A stretch of DNA of 40,142 nt from a bacterium (GTDB lineage Bacteria; Hydrothermota; Tepidihabitantia; Tepidihabitantales; Tepidihabitantaceae): positions 1 through 40,142 of the forward strand of contig DATJQV010000053.1 of NCBI GenBank assembly GCA_035505375.1, in the 5' to 3' direction. Position numbers and translations under genes: made by a program. Positions 23,232-30,902 of this stretch are shown piece after piece. How positions within the stretch are numbered: position 1 is the first letter of the stretch; the number at the start of each line of letters is the position of its first letter. The notes beneath the pieces were generated by a model that saw only the letters and a program-made list of their open reading frames with translations, was not told where the DNA came from and searched no databases.

Positions 23232-24377
23232 ATGTCTCTTCTTGACCTTCGGTCGCAAGCGGTGCGCAGGACGCCTGAGCAGTTGGTCGAACACCTGAAG
23301 TCATTCAACCTCGACCTGAAGTTCTCGGCCGGCATCTGGTTCTTCTCGCCGTCTGACAGCCGGTTCCACGAGAAGTACGGGCCTGACCTGAGCATCGAAC
23401 AGCGGCTGGAGATCGCGCGCGGGTTGAAGGAGTACGGTCTGGCCGGACTGGAGGCGCATTACCCGAACGAAATCAACGAGGTAAACGAGAAGCTGTGGCG
23501 CGACTTCTGCGCTGATACCGGCATCCGGCTGGTAACGGTCGTGCCGCTTCTGTTCCGCAGCCGCGAGTTCGAGTTCGGCTCGCTATCAAACCCTATGCCT
23601 GAAGCACGCAAGGCGGCCATCGAGGTAACGCGTCGTGCCCTTGAGATCAACTGCCGGATGGACACCGACTTCTGTGTTGTCTGGCCCGGGATAGACGGAT
23701 ACGAGAATCCGTTCGGCATCGACTTCGCGGCGATGCGCGACCGGTTTGCCGACGGCCTGGCCGAGGCGATGGATTGCGTGCCCGGTGTGCGGGTCGCGTT
23801 CGAGCCCAAGCCGTATGAGCCACGCGGGAGAATCATCTTCGGCACGACGCCCGAGGGAATGCTGCTGTGCCGCATGGTCGAGGAGAGGTTGCAGAATCCC
23901 GAGAACCGGCGGCTGCTGGTCGAGGAGCACGCGCTGGTCGGGATGAACCCCGAGGTCGGGCATGCGCTGATGGCTTATGAGGACCTGCCCTATGCGTACA
24001 GCTGGCCGCTTTCCGAAGGCAGGCTCTGCCACATGCACCTGAACAGCCAGCCGCTTGGCAACTTCGATCAGGACCTGAACGTGGGCATGATTTCGCCTGA
24101 GCAGACCGAGGCGTTGCTCTACGTTCTGAAGATGCACGGCTATCAAGGTTGGTTCGGCATCGACATCAATCCGGAGCGGATGCCGGTGGACGTGGCCTTG
24201 CGTATCTCGATGGATGCTCTGCGCGCTGCCAATGACCGCATCGACGAGATGGACCACGAGTCCATCGTGTGTGCGGCCAACCGCCCCGACAAGGCGCGCG
24301 GGTGGTTGGAAGCGTACCTGGTGCGTGCGCGCGCGAAGTACCCGGACAGACTTTCACCTCTGCGGCCACTCAAGTAG
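23232..24377 (+). CDS. Xylose isomerase-like sugar isomerase
   Basis: A 381-residue TIM-barrel protein related to xylose isomerase, which converts D-xylose to D-xylulose with two divalent metals. Visible metal and active-site motifs are VAFEPKPYEPRG (matching IEPKPQEP of XylA), VEEHALVGMNPEVGHALMA, HMHLNSQPLGNFDQDLN and WFGIDINPER. The protein is diverged from the classical family, so another aldose is possible. Pairing with a xylulokinase gene 3 bp downstream supports the xylose assignment. AGGAG lies 8 nt before the ATG. No signal peptide, so it is cytoplasmic. Confidence 0.8.
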   Translation: MSLLDLRSQAVRRTPEQLVEHLKSFNLDLKFSAGIWFFSPSDSRFHEKYGPDLSIEQRLEIARGLKEYGLAGLEAHYPNEINEVNEKLWRDFCADTGIRLVTVVPLLFRSREFEFGSLSNPMPEARKAAIEVTRRALEINCRMDTDFCVVWPGIDGYENPFGIDFAAMRDRFADGLAEAMDCVPGVRVAFEPKPYEPRGRIIFGTTPEGMLLCRMVEERLQNPENRRLLVEEHALVGMNPEVGHALMAYEDLPYAYSWPLSEGRLCHMHLNSQPLGNFDQDLNVGMISPEQTEALLYVLKMHGYQGWFGIDINPERMPVDVALRISMDALRAANDRIDEMDHESIVCAANRPDKARGWLEAYLVRARAKYPDRLSPLRPLK

Positions 24378-24380
24378 GCA

Positions 24381-25907
24381 ATGCCACTACTTCTCGGCAT
24401 TGATATTGGGACCTCGGGAAGTAAGGCTGTCCTCATTGCTCCTGACGGTAGCGTTAGGAGCGAGGCGACCACGGAATACTCAATGTCGGTGCCGAGACCA
24501 GGCTGGGCTGAGCAGAACCCTGAGGATTGGTGGCAAGCCACCATCGTCAGCATCAAACAGGTTCTGGCTGGTGCGGGAGGGGAGAGCATTGCCGGCATTG
24601 GTCTCACCGGGCAGATGCACGGGCTGGTGTTGCTGGACGAAGCAGGCAAGGTGCTGCGTCCGTGTATTATGTGGAACGACCAGCGGACTGCGACCCAGTG
24701 CGCGGAGATTGAACAGGAGATAGGACGGGCGAAGCTGATTGAGTTGGCAGGGAAACCCGCGTTGACCGGCTTCACTGCGGGTAAGATTCTTTGGGTGCGA
24801 GAGAATGAGCTGGACATCTACCGCCGCGCCCGGCATGTTCTGTTGCCCAAGGACTACGTTCGCTACCGGCTGACCGGGGCGTTGGCCATGGATGTAGCTG
24901 ACGGCTCGGGTACGCTATTGATGGACGTGCGCAGGCGAATGTGGTCGGACCAGTTGCTCAGGCTGCTAGACATCCCGAACGAGTGGCTGCCGCCGCTGCA
25001 CGAGTGCCATGAGGTAGTTGCTGAAGTCAGCGCCCAAGCTGCGCTAGCTACAGGACTGCGAGCGGGAACGCCGGTTGTTGCCGGAGCGGGCGACCAGGCA
25101 GCGCAGTCCATTGGGACGGGAATTGCACGTGAGGGCATTGTCTCGGTTACCATTGGAACGTCAGGTGTGGTCTTCGCAGCCACGAACCAGTACAGGTTCG
25201 ATCCAACCGGCGAGCTTCACGCCTACTGCCATGCAGTCCCTGATACATGGCACCTGATGGGCGTTACTCTGTCCGCGGGAGGCAGCCTGCGCTGGTTCAG
25301 GGATACACTCTGTCAGGACGAGAAGGCTGAAGCGAAGCGGACCGGACGTGACGTCTACGATGTCATCACAGAACTGGCTGCCACTGCGCCGGCCGGCTCT
25401 GTCAGCTTGCTTTTCCTCCCGTACCTCTCTGGTGAGCGGACACCTCATGCTGACCCGAATGCGCGCGGGGTCTTCTTCGGTCTGTCACTCAGGCACACCA
25501 AGGCACATATGGCTCGGGCGGTGCTTGAAGGAGTGACGTTCTCCTTGCGCGAGTGCCTGGACTTGCTGTGCAACCTTGGCCAGAGCTGTGTGCGGGTGCG
25601 GGTCTCGGGTGGTGGCTCGCGGTCCGCATTCTGGCGGCAGATGATGGCCGATGTGTTTGGAACTGAGATCGTTGAAGTCAACGTCACACAGGGCGCGGCC
25701 TACGGCGCGGCGCTCCTGGCCGGAGTCGGAACAGGTGTCTACACGGATGCGGAGCAGGCATGCGAGCGGACCGTGCACGAGACGGGCAGCACAAAGCCGG
25801 GGCCGGATGCCCGCGCATACGTTGATTCGTACGAGCGCTATCGCGCGCTCTATCCGAAGCTAAGAGAGGAATTCAAGCTGCTGGCAGAGACAGCCGGGCG
25901 GCAGTAG
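24381..25907 (+). CDS. xylB: Xylulokinase
   Basis: A 508-residue FGGY-family kinase, predicted to phosphorylate D-xylulose to xylulose 5-phosphate. Motifs include the ATP-binding LLGIDIGTSGSKAVLI at the N-terminus, GIGLTGQMHGLVLLD, PCIMWNDQRT, the catalytic-Asp segment GAGDQAAQSIGTG and GGGSRSAFWRQMMADVFG near the C-terminus. The length matches XylB. It starts 3 bp after the isomerase stop, so the two are one transcript. Glycerol and gluconate kinases share the fold, but the QMHGLVLLD and WNDQRT motifs favour XylB. Confidence 0.92.
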   Translation: MPLLLGIDIGTSGSKAVLIAPDGSVRSEATTEYSMSVPRPGWAEQNPEDWWQATIVSIKQVLAGAGGESIAGIGLTGQMHGLVLLDEAGKVLRPCIMWNDQRTATQCAEIEQEIGRAKLIELAGKPALTGFTAGKILWVRENELDIYRRARHVLLPKDYVRYRLTGALAMDVADGSGTLLMDVRRRMWSDQLLRLLDIPNEWLPPLHECHEVVAEVSAQAALATGLRAGTPVVAGAGDQAAQSIGTGIAREGIVSVTIGTSGVVFAATNQYRFDPTGELHAYCHAVPDTWHLMGVTLSAGGSLRWFRDTLCQDEKAEAKRTGRDVYDVITELAATAPAGSVSLLFLPYLSGERTPHADPNARGVFFGLSLRHTKAHMARAVLEGVTFSLRECLDLLCNLGQSCVRVRVSGGGSRSAFWRQMMADVFGTEIVEVNVTQGAAYGAALLAGVGTGVYTDAEQACERTVHETGSTKPGPDARAYVDSYERYRALYPKLREEFKLLAETAGRQ

Positions 25908-25916
25908 GAGGCAGAA

Positions 25917-27341
25917 GTGGACATGTTGAAGGTTAAGGGCAACTCCATCGTTGACGGGCAAGGCCACAAGGTGAGGCTGCGCGGGTTCGGGGTCGGCGGC
26001 TGGTTGAACAGCGAGAACTTCATCAACGGCTATCCCGGTTTCGAGTCCGGGCTTCGCCAGGCACTCGCCGAGCAGCTTGGGGCCGGCCGCGCAGCGTTCC
26101 TCTGGGAGAGGATGCTCGACTATTTCCTCGCCGAGCCCGACATCGCGCTTGTGAAGGAGCTGGGCTGTACGGTTGTGCGCCTGCCATTCAACTATCGGCA
26201 CTTCGAGTCTGACTCCGAGCCCGGTCAGTGGCTGGAATCGGGATTCAAGCGCCTTGACCAGGTCATAGATTGGTGCGGCAAGCACGGTTTGTATGCGATT
26301 CCAGACATGCACGCGGTGCCGGGCTGGCAGGACCCGGATTGGCATTCCGACCACTACGGTCGCCTCACGCTCATCTGGTCCCACAAGCAGTTCCAGGACC
26401 GCTTCGTGGCCCTATGGGAGGAGTTCGCTCGCAGGTACCGCGGAAATCCGGTTGTGGCAGGGTACAATGTGATGAACGAGCCGGTGACCGGCGTGCCATA
26501 TGGCTTCTTCGGTTACCCCTATCGACCGGACTGGGAGCCTCTAAATCGCCTGAACCGTCGCGTGGTCGAAGCCATCCGCCGGATTGACACTGAGCACATC
26601 ATCTACCTTGAAGGAGACCGGTTCTCGACGCTCTTCGCCGGTCTGGATGCGCCGTTCGCGGACAACCTCGTCTACTCCAGCCACAACTACGTCAGGGCGT
26701 GCCTTGGAATGGGGCCGTATCCCGGCGAGTTCAGCGGAGCCCTATGGGACCGCGCGAAGATGAAGGCTGATTTCGAGCAGCAGGAAGGCACGGTTTTCTG
26801 TCGTCGCCATGGCGTGCCGCTATGGGTCGGAGAATTCGGCGGGGCGTTCGACAGTGCCGAATCCGAGTTCCGTCTACGGGCGCTGGACGACCAGCTTTCG
26901 GTCTTTGAGGACGCCGGCGTCGACTGGACCATTTGGACGTGGAAGGACATGGGGATGATGGGGCTGGCCGTTGTTGACCCGGAGTCGGATTACGCTCGCG
27001 CGATAGCTCCGGTGCTCGCGGCGAAGCGCGAACTGGGGACAGACTCCTGGGTCCCTAACCAGCCGCGGACGCCGATTCAGCAGAAGACATACGAGCTGGC
27101 GGAACTGATTCTCAGCAGGCTGCCGGAGACCCGGGCCGACCGCGCGCTCTTCCGGTTCTATGCCGAACAGAGCCTGCTCGGCAATTTCACGGCCGCATAC
27201 ATGCACCCGGCCTACGCAAGCTGCTTCAAAGGCATGGACGAGGCAGCGATTGACCGGACGATGCAGTCGTTTGCGCTCGACCGCTGCCGGATCAACGGGC
27301 CGCTCAGAAGGGTCTTGCAGAAACACCTTGCCAGAGCCTAG
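25917..27341 (+). CDS. Glycoside hydrolase family 5-like protein, intracellular
   Basis: A 474-residue GH5-type (clan GH-A) hydrolase. The N-terminus KVRLRGFGVGGWLNSENF and TVVRLPFNYRHFE are family-typical. The acid/base Glu is in YNVMNEPVTG (about 184) and the nucleophile Glu in LWVGEFGGAF (about 303). There is no signal peptide, so it probably acts on imported oligosaccharides or glycosides. The C-terminal 90 residues are helical and unassigned. The start is GTG at 25917, with AGGAGG 5 nt upstream, or ATG at 25923. Substrate cannot be told from sequence; GH5 includes glucanases, mannanases and glycosidases. Confidence 0.85.
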   Translation: MDMLKVKGNSIVDGQGHKVRLRGFGVGGWLNSENFINGYPGFESGLRQALAEQLGAGRAAFLWERMLDYFLAEPDIALVKELGCTVVRLPFNYRHFESDSEPGQWLESGFKRLDQVIDWCGKHGLYAIPDMHAVPGWQDPDWHSDHYGRLTLIWSHKQFQDRFVALWEEFARRYRGNPVVAGYNVMNEPVTGVPYGFFGYPYRPDWEPLNRLNRRVVEAIRRIDTEHIIYLEGDRFSTLFAGLDAPFADNLVYSSHNYVRACLGMGPYPGEFSGALWDRAKMKADFEQQEGTVFCRRHGVPLWVGEFGGAFDSAESEFRLRALDDQLSVFEDAGVDWTIWTWKDMGMMGLAVVDPESDYARAIAPVLAAKRELGTDSWVPNQPRTPIQQKTYELAELILSRLPETRADRALFRFYAEQSLLGNFTAAYMHPAYASCFKGMDEAAIDRTMQSFALDRCRINGPLRRVLQKHLARA

Positions 27342-27383
27342 ATACGTGTCTTCCCGCTCGACCGCTCGTCCCGGAACACGACC

Positions 27384-27476
27384 GTGAAGAGCGCCCGATT
27401 TCTCGCACTTGACCTCGGGGCGGAGTCGGGCCGTACGATGCTCGGAGTGCTCGACGGCGGGCGACTCGAGGTGCAC
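27384..27476 (+). pseudogene. Broken duplicate of the rhamnulokinase 5' end
   Basis: Thirty-one codons (ARFLALDLGAESGRTMLGVL, then DGGRLEVH) that parallel the start of the intact kinase at 28180 (KFLAFDLGAESGRAMLGELD). The copy then runs into the ATG of an unrelated signal-peptide protein at 27477. The two copies differ at many bases, so the duplication is old or was paralogous from the start. A fragment this size cannot be a kinase. Confidence 0.8.
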
Positions 27477-28176
27477 ATGCGCAGAAGCAGATGCGTCAGA
27501 ACGGCCTTTGTCGGGTTGCTCGTGGTCGCCGCCATATCTGTGGCAGCAGGGTCGGGAAGGAAACCAGCACTGGAGGAACGAGCCAAGACTTCCGAGCGAG
27601 TTCTGTCCGAGGCTGAGACCAGCCAGTTGGCAAGTCGTTTTCCCGGGCTTCGGGCACGCGTCCAGGTCACAGGTGAGCTTCTGGATCGTCTCTTCCCGAG
27701 AACCGTCTTCTACAGGGTCCTCTGGGGGAGGCCTGGTTTTCTCTATCTGACGTCCATCACCGACACAAGTCTTCTCCCGTTGCCCTCTGGTTTCGACAGA
27801 CTGCTCCAAGCGTACAACCTGGAGGTCACCGATGATAACAAGGTGGAACTGGCCAAAGCACTCGTGTTGATGGCAATTGGGGACGAGAACGGATTTCGCT
27901 GTCGCCCTCGATTCGTTCCTTCCGGTCACCTTTGTGGACGCGGACGTGACCGAACACAGGATAGGTATATTAGACTACGGCGTTGAGCTGAAGGTGAAGA
28001 TTGGCGAACAAATAGAAGCGTGGCACTTCGCCATCCTGAGGGGCGAGTTCGTCCAGGCGCTCAGGCTGGACACTAAGGGCCGCACCATCAACTACTACAA
28101 CCCTGGTCAGTTCGAACCTCCCGCTGACCGAAAGCAGACTGACAAGGCGCATCACGAGATCAAGACTCGGTCCTGA
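27477..28176 (+). pseudogene. Frameshifted secreted-protein gene lodged before rhaB
   Basis: From the ATG at 27477 the product has a basic N-terminus and a hydrophobic signal segment TAFVGLLVVAAISVAAGSG, then a domain with LASRFPGLRARVQVTGELLD and FLYLTSITDTSLLPLPSGFD. Around 27870-27905 the sensible reading moves to the +1 frame (DFAVALDSFLPVTFVDADVT, ILDYGVELKVKIGEQIEAWH) and ends at 28176. Joined, it would be about 233 residues. No known family was recognised. It interrupts the sugar operon. Either it is a decaying gene or the assembly has a one-base error. Confidence 0.65.
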
Positions 28177-28179
28177 AGG

Positions 28180-29649
28180 ATGAGACGACCGCCCAAGTTT
28201 CTTGCCTTCGACCTAGGAGCAGAGTCCGGTCGGGCGATGCTGGGAGAACTCGATGGCCGCAGGCTGGGTGTTCGTGAGTTGAGCCGATTCCCGAACCGGA
28301 TACTGGAACTGAACGGTCACTTGTTCTGGGACGTGTGGCATCTGTTGGACGAGGTCAAGAATGGTCTGCGCGCGTGCGCGGCAGAAGAGCCGACGAGCGT
28401 TGGAATAGACACGTGGGGCGTGGATTTTGGCTTGCTTGCGTCAGACGGTACACTCCTGGGGCTGCCCTATTCCTACCGCGATGGTCGGACCGACGGCGCA
28501 ATGTCGCGGTTCCGCAGGCTGGTTCCCAAACGGAGGGTGTACGAACTGACCGGAATCCAGTTCCTGCCCATCAATACTCTGTACCAGCTCTACTCGATGA
28601 AGCGCGACCGTTCGCCGCTTCTGGACGTGGCGACGGACCTGCTGTTCATGCCTGACTTGTTCAATCACCTGCTTACCGGCCGAAAGGCAACTGAGTTCAC
28701 TATTGCCACCACTTCGCAGCTCTACAATCCGTCGAAGCAGGAGTGGTCGGCAGAGTTGTTGAAGGCACTGGGGCTGCCGAAACGTGTGATGCAGGATATC
28801 GTCCAGCCGGGTACAGAGGTTGGTCCGCTTTCGTCTCCGGTGGCGGCAGAAGTAGGGCTCAAGCGCGCCCGCGTTGTCGCCACTGCGAGCCATGACACGG
28901 CTTCCGCGGTTGCAGCAGTGCCAGTAGAGGCCGAGGCGTGGATGTTCATCAGCGCCGGGACGTGGTCACTCGTCGGTGTAGAGACCGAGAAGCCGATCAC
29001 GACGGCCGCCGCCCTGCGTCACAACTTCACGAACGAAGGTGGCGTTGGAGGTCGTTTCCGGTTCCTGAAGAACGTCACCGGCTTCTGGCTGCTGCAGCAA
29101 CTGGTCAAGTCGTGGGGAGAGGCGGCCGAGTACGGTTCGCTCGTGAAAGAGGCGGCGGAGGCAAAGCCGCTCAATGCCGTGTTCGACCCTGACGCAGACT
29201 GCTTCCGTGCCCCCGAGGATATGGGAAAGGCCCTGGTCGAGTATTGCCGAAGCGCTCGGCAACGCCCGCCGCGCACGCGAGCAGAGCAGGTGCGGGCCGT
29301 GCTGGAGAGTCTTGCCTTGAAGTACCGACTGGTCAGGGATGAGTTGGAGAAGGTAACAGGGCGGGAGATTGAGCGCGTGCACATTGTTGGCGGGGGAGCG
29401 CACAACAGTCTGCTCTGTCAGATGACGGCCGACGCACTCGGTTTGCCCGTGCATGCCGGTCCGGCCGAGGCGACGGCCGTCGGCAACATCTTGGTTCAGG
29501 CGATGGCCGCGGGTCTGGTTTCATCGTTGGAGGAGATGCGTACGATAGTACGTGAGTCGTTCAGAGTCAGGCAGTACGAGCCGGGGCCGACGAAGGAATG
29601 GGATGCCGCATACGAGCGGTTCCGCGGCCTGGCAGAGGAGAAGCGATGA
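28180..29649 (+). CDS. rhaB: Rhamnulokinase
   Basis: A 489-residue FGGY kinase, the same length as Escherichia coli RhaB, predicted to phosphorylate L-rhamnulose. Motifs include FLAFDLGAESGRAMLGELD, the RhaB-type LSRFPNRILELNGHLFWDV, SVGIDTWGVDFGLL with the catalytic Asp, GIQFLPINTLYQL, SAGTWSLVGVE and VHIVGGGAHNSLLCQMTADA. Its stop overlaps the rhaA start (ATGA). A second, partial copy of its 5' end lies 700 bp upstream across an inserted gene. Cytoplasmic. Confidence 0.95.
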   Translation: MRRPPKFLAFDLGAESGRAMLGELDGRRLGVRELSRFPNRILELNGHLFWDVWHLLDEVKNGLRACAAEEPTSVGIDTWGVDFGLLASDGTLLGLPYSYRDGRTDGAMSRFRRLVPKRRVYELTGIQFLPINTLYQLYSMKRDRSPLLDVATDLLFMPDLFNHLLTGRKATEFTIATTSQLYNPSKQEWSAELLKALGLPKRVMQDIVQPGTEVGPLSSPVAAEVGLKRARVVATASHDTASAVAAVPVEAEAWMFISAGTWSLVGVETEKPITTAAALRHNFTNEGGVGGRFRFLKNVTGFWLLQQLVKSWGEAAEYGSLVKEAAEAKPLNAVFDPDADCFRAPEDMGKALVEYCRSARQRPPRTRAEQVRAVLESLALKYRLVRDELEKVTGREIERVHIVGGGAHNSLLCQMTADALGLPVHAGPAEATAVGNILVQAMAAGLVSSLEEMRTIVRESFRVRQYEPGPTKEWDAAYERFRGLAEEKR

Positions 29650-30902
29650 AGGACAACAGGTTGGAGCAGGCCTTTGCCTGGGCGAAAGAGCAGTACCAGA
29701 CCATCGGCGTTGATGTCGAAGCGGCGCTGCAGAGTTTGGGGCGCGTGCCGCTCTCAGTTCACTGCTGGCAGGGCGATGATGTGACCGGGTTCGAGACGAA
29801 CCGGGCAACGCTCGCGGGTTCAGGGTTAGCCGTGACCGGCTCCTATCCAGGACGGGCACGAAATGCTGCCGAGTTGCGGCAGGATTTGGACAAGGCTCTT
29901 TCGTTGATTCCGGGGCGGCATCGAGTGAATCTGCACGCGATGTACGGCGAGTTCGGCGCAAAGCCAGTTGACCGAGACGCGATTGCGCCTGAGCACTTCA
30001 AGGGCTGGCTCGACTGGGCGCGAGAGCGAGGGCTTGGGCTTGACTTCAACGCCACGCTCTTCGCTCATCCGAAGGCCCAGTCCGGTTTCACTTTGAGCAG
30101 TACCGACGAGGCCGTTCGTCGGTTCTGGGTCGAGCACGTGCGGCGCAGTCGGGAAGTCAGCGCGTTTCTCGGCCGCGGACTGAAGAGCCCCTGCATCCAC
30201 AATCTCTGGATTCCGGATGGAGCCAAGGATGCCGTCGTTGATCGTTGGGAGCGCAGGAGCCTGCTTCGGAAGTCACTCGACGAGATATTCGTGAACACCT
30301 ATCCGATGACGAGCATGAAAGACTCGCTTGAAAGCAAGCTGTGGGGCATCGGCAGCGAGGCGTTTGTAGTCGGATCACATGAGTTCTACATGGGCTACGC
30401 GCTGAGCCGCGGGTTGCTGCTTTGCCTCGATCTGGGGCACTTCCATCCGACCGAGTCGGTCGCGGACAAGGTGTCTGCCATCCTTCAGTTCTCTGGCGAA
30501 CTGCTGATTCATGTCAGCCGCGGCGTGCGCTGGGACTCAGACCACGTCCCATTGTTCGACGACCAGTTGAGAGACGTAATGTCCGAGGTGGTGCGGGCTG
30601 GTGGTCTCGACCGAGTACACATTGCACTCGACTACTTCGACGCGAACATGAACCGCGTCGCGGCATGGGTCATTGGGGCGCGGGCTACCCTCAAGGCAGT
30701 GCTCACGGCATTGCTCGAACCCACGGCGCGGCTGCGCGAACTAGACCAGACTGGAAGACTTGCCCTAATTGAAGAGGCGAAGACCATGCCGCTCGGTGCG
30801 GTTTGGGATTACTACTGCATGCGCGCCGGCGTTCCTTTGGAGCGTGATTGGATGGCCGAGGTCAGTCGATACGAAGCGGAGGTGCTGAGTGGCCGCTCCT
30901 GA
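29646..30902 (+). CDS. rhaA: L-rhamnose isomerase
   Basis: A 418-residue metal-dependent TIM-barrel enzyme converting L-rhamnose to L-rhamnulose, almost the length of Escherichia coli RhaA (419). Matching motifs are PLSVHCWQGDDVTGFE, GSYPGRARNAAELRQDL, RVNLHAMYGEFG, HNLWIPDGAKD, SHEFYMGYALSRGLLLCLDL, GHFHPTE, SRGVRWDSDHVPL and IALDYFDANMNRVAAWVIG. The ATG at 29646 overlaps the rhaB stop. The frame is open further upstream, but that DNA is rhaB. The 3' end overlaps the next start by 14 bp. No rhamnulose-phosphate aldolase gene is in the window. Confidence 0.96.
   Translation: MKDNRLEQAFAWAKEQYQTIGVDVEAALQSLGRVPLSVHCWQGDDVTGFETNRATLAGSGLAVTGSYPGRARNAAELRQDLDKALSLIPGRHRVNLHAMYGEFGAKPVDRDAIAPEHFKGWLDWARERGLGLDFNATLFAHPKAQSGFTLSSTDEAVRRFWVEHVRRSREVSAFLGRGLKSPCIHNLWIPDGAKDAVVDRWERRSLLRKSLDEIFVNTYPMTSMKDSLESKLWGIGSEAFVVGSHEFYMGYALSRGLLLCLDLGHFHPTESVADKVSAILQFSGELLIHVSRGVRWDSDHVPLFDDQLRDVMSEVVRAGGLDRVHIALDYFDANMNRVAAWVIGARATLKAVLTALLEPTARLRELDQTGRLALIEEAKTMPLGAVWDYYCMRAGVPLERDWMAEVSRYEAEVLSGRS

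Noticed and set aside
27036-27053. GGGGACAGACTCC in the GH5 gene as another copy of the GGGGACAG palindrome
   Set aside because: The second arm is missing and the residues it encodes (GTDSWVPNQ) fit the protein.
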